Assembly: GCF_019263585.2 (NCBI RefSeq)
Contig: NZ_JADQDF010000001.1
Coordinates: 6,020,501-6,084,500, forward strand
Length of the DNA stretch: 64,000 bases
Direction: 5' to 3'
Source of the DNA: Pseudonocardia oceani
Lineage (GTDB): Bacteria > Actinomycetota > Actinomycetes > Mycobacteriales > Pseudonocardiaceae
Of this stretch, positions 1 to 7,427 are shown in pieces; positions within the stretch are counted from its first letter, which is position 1, and each line of letters begins with the position of its first letter. The notes beneath the pieces were generated by a model, which saw only the letters and a program-made list of their open reading frames with translations, was not told where the DNA came from and ran no database searches. The position numbers were made by a program, and so were the translations under genes.

Positions 1-183
1 GCGACCGTGCTCGACGTGTGGCTCGCCGCGCTCGTCGTCGGCATCGTGCTGCTCGTCGTCGCCGGCGTGCTGGCGCTGCTGGGCCGCAGCCAGATCCGCA
101 AGGCGCTGCCCCCGGTGCCGGAGAAGGCCGTCGACAACGTCGGCCGCGACGTCGACGCCGTGAAGCAGGCGGTGCACCGATGA
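1..183 (+). CDS. Holin-X (actinobacterial holin superfamily III) protein, C-terminal part
   Basis: The gene enters from the left edge and only its last 60 codons are present. They encode one hydrophobic segment (about residues 5-27 of the visible part) followed by a charged tail with Pro-Val-Pro-Glu-Lys and a Val-Asp-Ala-Val-Lys run. This resembles the end of the Phage_holin_3_6/Holin-X membrane proteins found in actinobacterial envelope-stress operons. The downstream DUF3618 gene starts inside its stop codon (ATGA overlap), the usual holin-X to DUF3618 order, and a complete holin-X paralogue lies at 3256-3921. The name suggests phage origin, but in actinobacteria these are ordinary chromosomal small membrane proteins of unknown function. 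Family assignment rests on the tail and the context only. Confidence 0.6.
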   Translation, partial: ATVLDVWLAALVVGIVLLVVAGVLALLGRSQIRKALPPVPEKAVDNVGRDVDAVKQAVHR

Positions 184-551
184 GCCACGCCGCCGGTGGG
201 ACCGCCGGGGACACACCGGTCGACCCGAAGCGCCCCGTCGTCGACGGCCGCGCCGAGGAGCGCTCCACCCCCGAGCTCCGCGCCGACCTCGACGAGCTGC
301 GCGCCGACCTCGGCGAGACCGTCGAGGAGCTGGCCCACCGCGTCGACGTCCCGGCACGGGTGAAGGAGCGTCGCGACGAGACCGTCGCCGTGGTCAGGGA
401 GCGCGCCGGGCAGGCGCGGGCGGTCGTCGACGACAAGGCGCCCGCGGTGGGCGCGCTGATCCGCGACCGCCCGGCCGTCGCGGCCGGCGGCGCCGCGGCG
501 TTCCTCGTCGTGCTGCTGCTGATCCTGCGCTCCGGCCGGCGGAACCGGTGA
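180..551 (+). CDS. DUF3618 family membrane protein
   Basis: A 123-residue protein. Residues 25-60 form the DUF3618 signature helix (acidic, with Leu-Arg-Ala-Asp-Leu repeats, then Thr-Val-Glu-Glu-Leu-Ala-His-Arg-Val-Asp-Val-Pro), a region predicted to be amphipathic. A single C-terminal membrane segment at about 100-118 ends in a positively charged tail. The start is set by the ATGA overlap with the holin-X stop, and the next gene starts GTGA at its own stop, so three genes are translationally coupled. DUF3618 proteins usually accompany holin-X proteins and are thought to work at the membrane; the biochemical role is unknown. A longer paralogue is at 3918-4622. Confidence 0.8.
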   Translation: MSHAAGGTAGDTPVDPKRPVVDGRAEERSTPELRADLDELRADLGETVEELAHRVDVPARVKERRDETVAVVRERAGQARAVVDDKAPAVGALIRDRPAVAAGGAAAFLVVLLLILRSGRRNR

Positions 552-757
552 GCCGTGCGTCGCGCCCGCGCCGGATCGTGCTCGGCGCCGTGGCCGCCGC
601 CGCGCTCGTGCTCACCGGCGCCGGCTCGTGCGACGGCGGCCCGGGGGTCCCCGAGCAGGGCGAGCAGGGCGACGGCTTCGGCAACGGCGGCGACGCCGGC
701 GACGAGACCGCGCCCGGCGAGGGTGGCGCGGGCGACGAGGTCGGCGGGGGCGGCTGA
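548..757 (+). CDS. Small exported, possibly lipidated, Gly/Glu/Asp-rich protein
   Basis: A 69-residue product. It has an Arg-rich n-region, a hydrophobic core at about residues 10-24 and then Gly-Ser-Cys-Asp. The Cys at about residue 28 could be a lipidation site, but the residue at -3 is Ala rather than Leu/Val, so the lipobox is weak. The rest is low-complexity Gly/Asp/Glu, probably disordered outside the membrane. The GTG start overlaps the DUF3618 stop by 4 bases, so it is the third gene of the operon. It ends just before a strong hairpin at 786-824. No function can be assigned. Confidence 0.6.
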   Translation: MSRASRPRRIVLGAVAAAALVLTGAGSCDGGPGVPEQGEQGDGFGNGGDAGDETAPGEGGAGDEVGGGG

Positions 758-785
758 CGCCGCACCCCGGACAGGCGGGCGCGGA

Positions 786-824
786 ACACGGCCCCCGTGC
801 ACCTCGGGTGCACGGGGGCCGTGT
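786..824. terminator. Bidirectional transcription terminator hairpin
   Basis: A perfect 18-bp inverted repeat (arms 786-803 and 807-824, 3-base TCG loop) lies between convergent genes ending at 757 (+) and 858 (-). There is no clear U-tract, as is common for actinobacterial hairpin terminators. The position and symmetry suggest that it serves both strands. Confidence 0.85.
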
Positions 825-857
825 GTTCCACGGTATCCCCGCCGGTGGACGACCGGG

Positions 858-1883
858 TCAGGCCGCGGGGGCCTCGGGCATCCCGGGCAGCGGCACGCGC
901 AGCGCGCCGTGTCCGGCGGTCCAGCTCTCCAGGAGGAGCTCGTCGGTGCGGTCGGCGAGCAGGCACGACGCCCGGATGCCGAACACGACGTCGGCGGCGA
1001 GCTCCGGCTCCGCCGCCACCATCGGGGCGACGACCCCGCGCCGCACGAGCTGCTCGTGCACCGCGTCGGCCTCCACGTGCTCGGAGTAGAACTCGACGGC
1101 GGCGTCGGGCAGGCCGAGGCGGCGCATGGCGCGCACCAGGCGGTCCGAACCCGGCGACGACGTCAGCTCGACGGTCGCGAACTGCCCGACCAGCGCACCG
1201 CGCAGCCGCCGGTGCAGCCCGCACAGCGACATGAGGTTGACCTCGGCCAGCACCGGCGCCGGAACGGCGTCGAGGTAGGCGCCGTAGCGGTCGTCGAGCC
1301 CGAGCGAGGCCATCATGTCGGCGAACAGCCGGGCGTGCATGCGCACCGGGTCGCCCGCGCCGTACTCGTCGTGCTCGACGGTCACCAGCGCCGCCTTGAC
1401 CTCGCCGTCCAGCCGCGGGATCACCCACGCCTGCGGGTCGGCCTCCTTCAGGTGGTAGAGCGAGCGGTGCACGACGTACTCGCGCACCTGCCACTCCTCG
1501 CCGTCGCGGCGCAGGTGGTGCGAGACGCCGTGGGCCGTCACCGGCTCCACGAGCAGGCCGGCGAGGACCTCGTCGAGGTCGCTGCCGTCCGACGCCGGGA
1601 CCGCGGCGCGCAGCGCGTCGAGGAACACCCGCTCCATCGCGCGGCGCAGGCCGAGCACGGAGGGGTCCCACTCGAGATCGTCGGCGGCAGGGTCGTCGGA
1701 CACGCCGTCGAAGCCGCGGTAGTGCAGCTCGTAGGCGCAGTACAGGGCCAGCTGGAGGTCCTCGCCGAACGGGTCGGCGCCGTCGACGACGGCGGGGTCC
1801 AGCGTGGACGGTCCGGCGCCGCCGCGCAGCACCGCGAGCAGGGCGTCGCCGATCGGGCCGCGGGAGGAGGGCAGCTCAGGCAC
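858..1883 (-). CDS. Iron-containing redox enzyme family protein (heme-oxygenase-like fold)
   Basis: A 341-residue protein of the Haem_oxygenas_2 type. The diagnostic core is at roughly residues 150-215: a Glu-Tyr-Val-x-His-Arg-Ser-x-Tyr-x-Leu-Lys-Glu-Ala-Asp-Pro motif, then Ile-Pro-Arg-Leu-Asp-Gly and Asp-Glu-Tyr-Gly-x-Gly with Arg-Met-His-Ala. His/Glu residues of this motif are expected metal ligands in an all-helical fold. The GTG at 1883 was chosen because it follows GAGGCCGGG and overlaps the upstream CDGSH stop by 8 bases; in-frame sequence upstream of it looks non-coding. Co-transcription with a CDGSH protein suggests an iron or redox role. The substrate is unknown. Confidence 0.85.
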   Translation of the reverse strand: MPELPSSRGPIGDALLAVLRGGAGPSTLDPAVVDGADPFGEDLQLALYCAYELHYRGFDGVSDDPAADDLEWDPSVLGLRRAMERVFLDALRAAVPASDGSDLDEVLAGLLVEPVTAHGVSHHLRRDGEEWQVREYVVHRSLYHLKEADPQAWVIPRLDGEVKAALVTVEHDEYGAGDPVRMHARLFADMMASLGLDDRYGAYLDAVPAPVLAEVNLMSLCGLHRRLRGALVGQFATVELTSSPGSDRLVRAMRRLGLPDAAVEFYSEHVEADAVHEQLVRRGVVAPMVAAEPELAADVVFGIRASCLLADRTDELLLESWTAGHGALRVPLPGMPEAPAA

Positions 1884-2172
1884 GCCCGGCCTCCCCCTCG
1901 TCGCGGACCCTCTCGTCGCGGACCTTGCGCCGGTGACTGGTGTCGCAGAACGGGGGGCGCCGGGTGCGCCGGCACAGGCACAGCGCGGAGACGGGGCGTT
2001 CGGACCGCACGCGCCGCCCGTCGGGCATCTCCACGACGACGGGGCCGCGCACCAGCAGCGGCCCCTCGTCGACGAAGACGATGTCGGGCGGGTCGGACAC
2101 GGTCTCGCGCACCGGCCGCCCGGTCCTGTCGTCCTCCACCCGGCCGATCCCGGGTACATCGGTTGCAGTCAC
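1876..2172 (-). CDS. CDGSH iron-sulfur domain protein
   Basis: A 98-residue protein. Residues 67-82 match the CDGSH [2Fe-2S] motif C-x-C-x2-T-x3-P-x-C-D-x2-H (Cys-Leu-Cys ... Pro-Phe-Cys-Asp-Thr-Ser-His); the usual Gly after Asp is Thr here. Three Cys and one His would ligate the cluster. The N-terminal part resembles the short strands that precede CDGSH in bacterial homologues. The start is a GTG at 2172 with GAAGGGG just upstream. It is the first gene of a two-gene operon with the heme-oxygenase-like enzyme, which its stop overlaps. Probable role: electron transfer or iron-sulfur handling for its partner (inference). Confidence 0.85.
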   Translation of the reverse strand: MTATDVPGIGRVEDDRTGRPVRETVSDPPDIVFVDEGPLLVRGPVVVEMPDGRRVRSERPVSALCLCRRTRRPPFCDTSHRRKVRDERVRDEGEAGRA

Positions 2173-2220
2173 CCCTTCGTCATGCCCGTTCCGGCCGTTC
2201 CGAAACCCTCCGCGAGCCCG

Positions 2221-2244
2221 GTTGGACCGGCCCCCAGGGGGTAG
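2221..2244 (+). promoter_or_regulatory. SigB/SigF-type stress promoter
   Basis: GTTGGA at 2221-2226, a 12-base spacer, then GGGTAG at 2239-2244. This fits the SigB-family pattern GTTTxx-N12-14-GGGTAx. It lies 38 bp upstream of the ATG at 2282 and would drive 2282-4622. A similar element precedes csbD (37388-37413). Confidence 0.6.
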
Positions 2245-2281
2245 CCGCCGACCTGACCGGACAGCAACTGGAGGAGTGGCG

Positions 2282-3259
2282 ATGACGCAGCAGACGAGTG
2301 CCTCACCGCAGGGGCCGCCCGCGCAGCAGGGGCAGGGGACCGGGCAGGCCGCCCGGGAGGGCGCGGCCGAGGTCGGCCGCACGACCGCCGACGCCGGGCG
2401 CCAGGTGGCGTCGACGGCGACCGACCAGGCCGGGCAGGTGGCGCGCGAGACGCGGCGCCAGGCCCACGACCTGGTCGGCGAGGCCCGGGGCCAGGCCACC
2501 GAGCAGGCCCGGGCCGGGCAGCAGAAGGCCGCCGAGGGCCTGAGGTCGCTGGCCCGGGAGCTGCACGGCATGTCCGACGGCGGCGACGGAGGCCCCGCGG
2601 CCGACCTCGCGGCGCAGGCCGCCGGACGCATCGACGACGTCGCCGGCTGGCTCGACCACCACGAGCCGGGCGACGTGCTCGAGGAGGTGCGCTCCTTCGC
2701 GCGCCGCCGTCCCGGCGCCTTCCTGCTGGGTGCGGCACTGGCCGGCGTGGTCGCCGGGCGGCTGACCCGCGGGGCGGTCGACGCCCAGCACGACGACGGG
2801 CCGTCGCGGCCGGGCGGCGCCCAGGGCGGACCGGGCGACGGCTACTCGACGGGGCACCTCCCGCCGGGACCCGGCGCTCCCGTCCACCCCGTGCCCGGGC
2901 CCGCCGGCCCGGGTTACCCGGGTGCGGGTCCCGGCGGACCCGGGCCCGTCGGACCGGGACCCGCCGGGCCGGGGACGGCCGGGCCGGGCCGGATGCCCCC
3001 CGTCGAGCCGGGCACCCCGCCCGGCGCCGTGCCGCCGGGTGCGGTGCCCCCCGGCGCCGTACCCCCGGGAGCGGGCCCGGGCTCCGTGCCGCCGCCACCG
3101 CCGCGGCACGCCGGTACCGGCCCCGGTGCCGGACCGGTCGTCCCGCCGCCCCCGCCCGCACCGGGCCCGACGCACGCGCCCCGGCCGGGCGCGACGACGG
3201 TCGGCGAGTACGTCGAGGAGCTCGGCGCCGACGGGCCGCAGCGGCGGGACCCGCGATGA
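2282..3259 (+). CDS. Ala/Gln-rich helical, Pro/Gly-tailed membrane-associated protein
   Basis: A 325-residue protein not recognised as a named family. Residues 1-125 are Ala/Gln/Arg/Glu-rich with apolipoprotein-like periodicity, a hydrophobic segment lies at about 142-160, and residues 165-325 are a disordered Pro/Gly tail with repeated Gly-Ala-Val-Pro-Pro units. The ATG at 2282 has a GGAGGAG ribosome site. It is the first gene of a coupled trio with holin-X and DUF3618 proteins and sits behind a SigB-type promoter, so it probably belongs to an envelope or osmotic stress response. Confidence 0.7.
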   Translation: MTQQTSASPQGPPAQQGQGTGQAAREGAAEVGRTTADAGRQVASTATDQAGQVARETRRQAHDLVGEARGQATEQARAGQQKAAEGLRSLARELHGMSDGGDGGPAADLAAQAAGRIDDVAGWLDHHEPGDVLEEVRSFARRRPGAFLLGAALAGVVAGRLTRGAVDAQHDDGPSRPGGAQGGPGDGYSTGHLPPGPGAPVHPVPGPAGPGYPGAGPGGPGPVGPGPAGPGTAGPGRMPPVEPGTPPGAVPPGAVPPGAVPPGAGPGSVPPPPPRHAGTGPGAGPVVPPPPPAPGPTHAPRPGATTVGEYVEELGADGPQRRDPR

Positions 3260-3921
3260 CCGGCCCCGTGAACCCCGGCCCCGGACCGTCCGGGTCGCAC
3301 GCCGGGGGTCCGACCGGTCCGGGCGGCGGGTACGGACCCGATCCCCGCACCGCGCAGCAGTACCCGGCCGGCGGCTACGCCGACCAGTACGCGCCGGACC
3401 GGTACGAGGCCCAGCGGCACGGCGGCCCGACCTACGGCGACAACCACCCGGGGACGGCGGTCCCCGCGGAGCGCGCCGCCGGTCCGGGCCCGGTCGCGGA
3501 CCCGGCCGGGCACGACCCGGGGCACGGTGACCGGGACAGCCGCTCGGTCGGCGAGCTGCTCGGCACCGTGAGCCGCGACCTCTCGACGCTGGTGCGCCAG
3601 GAGATCGCGCTCGCCAAGGCCGAGGTGACGCAGGAGGCCACCCGCACCGGCAAGGCGGCGGGCGCGCTGGCGGGGGCCGGGGTCGCCGGCCACTTCGTCC
3701 TGCTGTTCCTGTCCATCGCGCTGTGGGCGGCCCTGAGCGGTCTGATCGGCTCGGGATGGTCCGGGCTGGTCGTCGCCCTGGTGTGGGCGATCATCGCCGC
3801 CGTCCTGTTCGTGACCGGCCGCTCGAACCTGCGGCGCGTGCACCCCCGTCCCGACCGCACGGTCGAGACGCTGTCCACCGTTCCGGACGCCCTCAAGGGC
3901 AACCGAGGAGACACCCGATGA
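3256..3921 (+). CDS. Holin-X (actinobacterial holin superfamily III) membrane protein
   Basis: A 221-residue protein. Residues 1-90 are a Gly/Pro/Tyr-rich, probably cytoplasmic disordered region. Residues 95-130 contain the family helix (Ser-Val-Gly-Glu-Leu-Leu-Gly ... Leu-Val-Arg-Gln-Glu-Ile-Ala-Leu-Ala-Lys-Ala-Glu). Two membrane segments follow at about 133-160 and 165-187, then a basic tail. The Leu-Val-Arg-x-Glu-x-x-Leu-Ala-Lys-x-Glu motif is typical of the PF07332 family. It is coupled by 4-base overlaps to both neighbours. The role is unknown; lysis activity is not implied for chromosomal members. Confidence 0.85.
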   Translation: MTGPVNPGPGPSGSHAGGPTGPGGGYGPDPRTAQQYPAGGYADQYAPDRYEAQRHGGPTYGDNHPGTAVPAERAAGPGPVADPAGHDPGHGDRDSRSVGELLGTVSRDLSTLVRQEIALAKAEVTQEATRTGKAAGALAGAGVAGHFVLLFLSIALWAALSGLIGSGWSGLVVALVWAIIAAVLFVTGRSNLRRVHPRPDRTVETLSTVPDALKGNRGDTR

Positions 3922-4622
3922 CCAGCAGCGAGGACCCGGACCGGATCCGGGCGGAGATCGAGAACACGCAGGCGACGCTCAGCCGCGACGTCGACGCCCT
4001 GACCGACAAGGTGAGCCCCGGGCGCATCGTCGAGCGGCGCGTCGACCGGGTGCGCGGCGCGTTCGGTCGCGCGAAGGAGGCAGTGATGGGATCGCACGAC
4101 ACCCCGGGCACCCCCGGCACCATCGGCTACGCGACCGGGCGCAGCGGCGGCCACAGCACCGGGCACGGCACCGGGCACGACCTGGCCGGAGCCGCGTCGC
4201 ACACGGCGTCGTCGGTGTCGTCCTCGGCGTCCTCGGCCGCCTCGTCGGTCGCCGACGCCGCCCAGCAGGCCCCGCAGGCGGTCCGCCGCCAGGCCCGCGG
4301 CAACCCGCTGGCCGCCGGGCTGGTGGCGTTCGGCGCGGGGCTGCTCGTGTCGTCGCTGCTGCCGGCGAGCCGCCGGGAGCAGGAGCTCGCGAGCCAGGCC
4401 CGTGACCGCGCCCAGGAGCTGTCGGGGCCGGTCACCGACGCCGCGAAGCAGGTGGCGAACGAGGTGAAGGAGAACCTGCAGGAGCCTGCGCAGCAGGCCG
4501 TCGAGGCGGTCCGCGGCACGGCCACCGAGGCGGGCCGCACGGTCGCCGACGACGGCCGCTCGGCCGCCCAGGACGTGCAGGGCCAGGCGAAGGACACCGC
4601 GCAGTCGGTGCGCGGGAGCTGA
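3918..4622 (+). CDS. DUF3618 family protein with extended helical tail
   Basis: A 234-residue protein. DUF3618 covers residues 1-50 (Asp-Pro-Asp-Arg-Ile-Arg-Ala-Glu-Ile-Glu-x-Thr-Gln ... Leu-Ser-Arg-Asp-Val-Asp-Ala-Leu-Thr). A Ser/Ala/His/Gly-rich linker follows, then a hydrophobic segment at about 130-152, and the last 80 residues are amphipathic helix resembling the LEA/apolipoprotein style of 2282-3259. The ATG overlaps the holin-X stop. It is the last gene of the SigB-type operon, and the 4630-4656 hairpin follows directly. Likely an envelope-stress membrane protein, with the function inferred from context only. Confidence 0.85.
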   Translation: MTSSEDPDRIRAEIENTQATLSRDVDALTDKVSPGRIVERRVDRVRGAFGRAKEAVMGSHDTPGTPGTIGYATGRSGGHSTGHGTGHDLAGAASHTASSVSSSASSAASSVADAAQQAPQAVRRQARGNPLAAGLVAFGAGLLVSSLLPASRREQELASQARDRAQELSGPVTDAAKQVANEVKENLQEPAQQAVEAVRGTATEAGRTVADDGRSAAQDVQGQAKDTAQSVRGS

Positions 4623-4629
4623 CGCCGCC

Positions 4630-4656
4630 GGGCCCGCGACCTCCGGTCGCGGGCCC
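4630..4656 (+). terminator. Rho-independent-like terminator
   Basis: A 12-bp perfect stem (4630-4641 with 4645-4656, TCC loop) starts 8 bases after the DUF3618 stop codon. The stem is GC-only except for one A-T pair and no U-tract follows. Confidence 0.75.
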
Positions 4657-4699
4657 CCGGTCCGTCGCATGACCGGCCCGCCGGCGGGTAGCCGGGAGC

Positions 4700-5467
4700 A
4701 TGAGCGACAGCACCGCCCTCGTCGACGGGCACCCGTGGTCCGGGCCGTTCCCCGGCATCTCCGTCGGCGCCGTGCTGCGCCGACTGCGCAGCGCCGCCGG
4801 CGGCGTCCTCGACCCGGGGCCGGGCGAGCCCCCGCCGCGGTGGCGCGGCCGCGGGTCCCTGGTCCTCGTCGGCGGGCTGTGCACCACCGAGCTGACGCTG
4901 GCGCCGCTGGGCGAGTGGCTGGGCCGGCTGGGCTACACGGTCACCACCTACACCGCGGGCGCCGGGATGGGGTGCGGCGCGCAGACCGTCGAGCGGCTGC
5001 GCGAGGTGATCCGCCACGCCGACGACGGCGACGGCGTCCGGCTCGTCGGCTACAGCCGCGGCGGGCAGTTCGCCCGCGTCGCGCTGCAGGACCCCGACCT
5101 CCCGGTGCGCTCGCTCACCACGCTGGGCACCCCGTTCGACCTCTACGGTGTCAGCCGCCCGCTGCTGGTGCAGGCCGCCGCGATCGCGGTGGCCGGGACG
5201 CTGGGCGTGCCGGGGCTCGCGCGGCTGTCGTGCGTGCTGGGGGAGTGCTGCGCGGAGTTCCGCGAGATGCTGCGCGCCCCGGTGCGGGTGCCGTTCACCG
5301 CGCTCTACAGCCGGGACGACCGGCTGGTGCGCTGGCAGGCCTGCGTCGACCCCGGCGCCCGGCTCGTCGAGGTGCCGGGCAGCCACCTCGACCTGGTGAG
5401 CGCGGGCGCCCCGTTGCGGGCCGTGGCCCGCGAGCTCAGCGAGCCGGTGCCGGCGCTCGCCTGCTGA
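4700..5467 (+). CDS. Alpha/beta-hydrolase (lipase/esterase-like)
   Basis: A 255-residue protein. The fold is marked by Val-Leu-Val-Gly-Gly-Leu near residue 55, the nucleophile elbow Gly-Tyr-Ser-Arg-Gly-Gly near residue 117, Tyr-Ser-Arg-Asp-Asp near 212 (likely catalytic Asp) and Gly-Ser-His-Leu-Asp near 232 (catalytic His). Gly-Gly-Leu-Cys-Thr-Thr after the first strand and Thr-Thr-Leu-Gly-Thr-Pro-Phe after the elbow resemble triacylglycerol-lipase-like proteins. No signal peptide is seen, so it is probably cytoplasmic. It is a single gene flanked by hairpins. The substrate is unknown. Confidence 0.85.
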   Translation: MSDSTALVDGHPWSGPFPGISVGAVLRRLRSAAGGVLDPGPGEPPPRWRGRGSLVLVGGLCTTELTLAPLGEWLGRLGYTVTTYTAGAGMGCGAQTVERLREVIRHADDGDGVRLVGYSRGGQFARVALQDPDLPVRSLTTLGTPFDLYGVSRPLLVQAAAIAVAGTLGVPGLARLSCVLGECCAEFREMLRAPVRVPFTALYSRDDRLVRWQACVDPGARLVEVPGSHLDLVSAGAPLRAVARELSEPVPALAC

Positions 5468-5470
5468 CCC

Positions 5471-5513
5471 CGGGCCCGACCAGGCGTCCGGTCACGACGC
5501 CTGGTCGGGCCCG
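5471..5513. terminator. Bidirectional terminator overlapping the CheR-PAS 3' end
   Basis: A perfect 18-bp inverted repeat (5471-5488 with 5496-5513, 7-base loop) sits between the convergent genes 4700-5467 and 5492-7387. The right arm is also coding: it specifies the last six residues (Gly-Pro-Asp-Gln-Ala-Ser) of the minus-strand protein, whose stop codon (5492-5494) lies in the loop. Confidence 0.85.
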
Positions 5514-7387
5514 TCGGCCGCGTCCGCCTGCGCGCCGTCCTGCTCCATCATCAGGACGATCCCCGGCGTGGGGTCGGTGGGCCCACCGAGCGGGCTGCTC
5601 AGCACGCGGACGCCGATGGTGCGGCCGCGCCGGTTGACCGCCGCCACGCCCAGCTCCTGCGACCCGGCGCGTGCGCTGAGCGCCTCCCGGATCATCGGCT
5701 GCAGCAGGTCGAGCGGCAGCCCGATGTCGAGGGTCAGGAAGTGCTGTCCCACGACCTCCTCGCGGCGCAGGCCCCACAGCTCCTGCGCCTGCCGGTTCCA
5801 CTCGCGCACGGTGAGGTCGCGCCCGAGGACGACCACCCCGGAGCGCAGACCCCCCAGCACGGACTCCAGGAAGCCGTTGGCCTCGTCGAGCTGCGCGGTG
5901 CGGTCCTGGAGCTCGTCGTTGATGGACTGCAGCTCGTCGTTGGTCGAGTGCAGCTCCTCGTTCATCGTCTCCAGCTCCTCGTTCGTGGACTGGAGCTCCT
6001 CGTTGGTCGTCTCCAGCTCCTCCACCGTGGACTGGAGCTCCTCGTTGGTCGTCTCCAGTTCCTCGTTGGTCGACTGGAGCTCCTCGTAGGCCGTCTCGAG
6101 CTGCAGGTGCGCGCGGCGCAGGTCGTCCTGCAGCTGGCGGGCGGCGGTGACGTCGTGGAAGGTGACCGTGGCACCCAGCACGGCGCCGTCGGGGTCGTAG
6201 AGCGGGCTGACGGCGGTCTCGAGGGTGACGGTGTCGCCGTCGCGCCGGGACAGGCGCACGTCGTCGAGGGTGACGGTGCGGCGCTCGGCCTGCGCCTGCT
6301 CGATGTAGCGGCGCAGCTCGACCGGCCGGTAGGACAGCTCCAGGTCGCGGAAGGGCCGGCCGCGGTCCTGCACCGACACCCCGAGCAGCGCCTCCGCCGC
6401 CCGGTTGACGAGCGAGACCGTGCCGTCGACGGTGACCACGATCTGCGCCACGGGGCCGGAGAGCAGCATCTCCTCGTAGGTGCGGCCGGTGATGGGGTCG
6501 CCGGCCACCGACGGCGGCGCGAACCCTACGGGCGCCACCGGGCCGGCCGGCAGCACGCGCGCGACCTTGGTGAACACGCGGCGGCGCAGGTCGAGCGGCA
6601 CGAACAGTGCGCCGTGGCTGAGCAGCATCTCGGCCTTGCCCAGGAACAGCACGCCCGTGGAGCCCAGCGCGAAGTGGAAGCGGCCGAGGATGCGCGACTG
6701 CGTCTCGGCCGTCAGGTACATCAGCGTGTTGCGGCACACCAGCAGGTCGATCCGCGAGATCGGGGCGTCCTGCACGAGGTCGTTGCGCCCGAAGATCACC
6801 GACCGCCGCAGGTCGGGCCGGAACTGGTAGCGCGGGCCGACGCGCTCGAAGTAGCGCTCCCGCCACTCGTCGGGGACGTTGCGGACCTGCTGCTCGTCGT
6901 AGACGGCCTGGCGGGCGTGGCCCAGCGCCTCCTCGTCGACGTCGGTGGCGTAGATCTTGACCCGCGCCCGGAACTCCTCGGGGCCGAGCAGCTCGGCCAG
7001 CACGATCGCGAGTGTGTACGCCTCCTCGCCGGACGCGCAGCCCGCGCTCCAGACCCGCAGCTGCTCACCGGGCCGCTTGGTGGCCAGCAGGCCGGGCAGG
7101 ATCTCCTTCCGCAGGTGGTCCCACGAGTCCGGGTCCCGGAAGAACGCCGTGACGTTGATCAGGATCGTGTTGAACAGCGCCGTGAACTCCGCGGCGTGCA
7201 TCTCGAGGTGGTCGATGTACTCGCCGTGGTCGGTGATCCCGACCTCCTGCATGCGGCGGGCCACCCGGCGCGACAGGCTCGAGCGCTTGTAGCCGGTGAA
7301 GTCGAAGCCGCGGGTGTCGCGCAGGTGCGCGAGCAGCGCCTCCAGGCCCGCGTCGACGTCCGGTGCGCCCGCGTCCGTGTCCGGCAA
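5492..7387 (-). CDS. CheR-type protein methyltransferase fused to PAS and coiled-coil domains
   Basis: A 631-residue cytoplasmic protein. CheR N-domain is at about 12-65; the SAM-binding methyltransferase at about 80-265 shows Trp-Ser-Ala-Gly-Cys-Ala-Ser-Gly-Glu-Glu-Ala-Tyr and Ala-Thr-Asp-Val-Asp. A PAS domain follows at about 300-410, then a repetitive coiled coil at about 415-505 (Glu-Leu-Gln-Ser-Thr-Asn-Glu-Glu-Leu-Glu-Thr units) and a second PAS at about 505-610. This matches CheR-PAS fusions that pair with CheB outside chemotaxis. The start is a TTG at 7387 behind GGAGGGGGGA. There is no receptor, CheA or CheW in the window, so the methyl-acceptor is unknown. It is the last gene of a run with the STAS-ATPase and CheB genes. 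Confidence 0.9.
   Translation of the reverse strand: MPDTDAGAPDVDAGLEALLAHLRDTRGFDFTGYKRSSLSRRVARRMQEVGITDHGEYIDHLEMHAAEFTALFNTILINVTAFFRDPDSWDHLRKEILPGLLATKRPGEQLRVWSAGCASGEEAYTLAIVLAELLGPEEFRARVKIYATDVDEEALGHARQAVYDEQQVRNVPDEWRERYFERVGPRYQFRPDLRRSVIFGRNDLVQDAPISRIDLLVCRNTLMYLTAETQSRILGRFHFALGSTGVLFLGKAEMLLSHGALFVPLDLRRRVFTKVARVLPAGPVAPVGFAPPSVAGDPITGRTYEEMLLSGPVAQIVVTVDGTVSLVNRAAEALLGVSVQDRGRPFRDLELSYRPVELRRYIEQAQAERRTVTLDDVRLSRRDGDTVTLETAVSPLYDPDGAVLGATVTFHDVTAARQLQDDLRRAHLQLETAYEELQSTNEELETTNEELQSTVEELETTNEELQSTNEELETMNEELHSTNDELQSINDELQDRTAQLDEANGFLESVLGGLRSGVVVLGRDLTVREWNRQAQELWGLRREEVVGQHFLTLDIGLPLDLLQPMIREALSARAGSQELGVAAVNRRGRTIGVRVLSSPLGGPTDPTPGIVLMMEQDGAQADAADGPDQAS
5909..6088. repeat. 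In-gene repeat encoding coiled-coil heptads
   Basis: About 180 bp of tandem 21-bp units within the CheR-PAS gene encode alternating Gln-Ser-Thr-Asn-Glu-Glu-Leu and Glu-Thr-Thr-Asn-Glu-Glu-Leu heptads. Slippage here would lengthen or shorten the coil in register. Confidence 0.8.
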
Positions 7388-7427
7388 CGCCGTCCCCCCT
7401 CCCTGGAGCCCCTCTCCGCCCCACCGC

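Noticed and set aside
1..4622. Prophage remnant suggested by holin-family genes
   Set aside because: No phage structural, integrase or lysis enzyme genes are present, and holin-X proteins are common chromosomal genes in actinobacteria.
4664..4691. SigB-type promoter before the alpha/beta hydrolase (GGGTAG at 4686)
   Set aside because: The -35 candidate (GTCGCA) is poor and the spacing to the ATG is only 8 bases; a GGGAG ribosome site argues against leaderless transcription.
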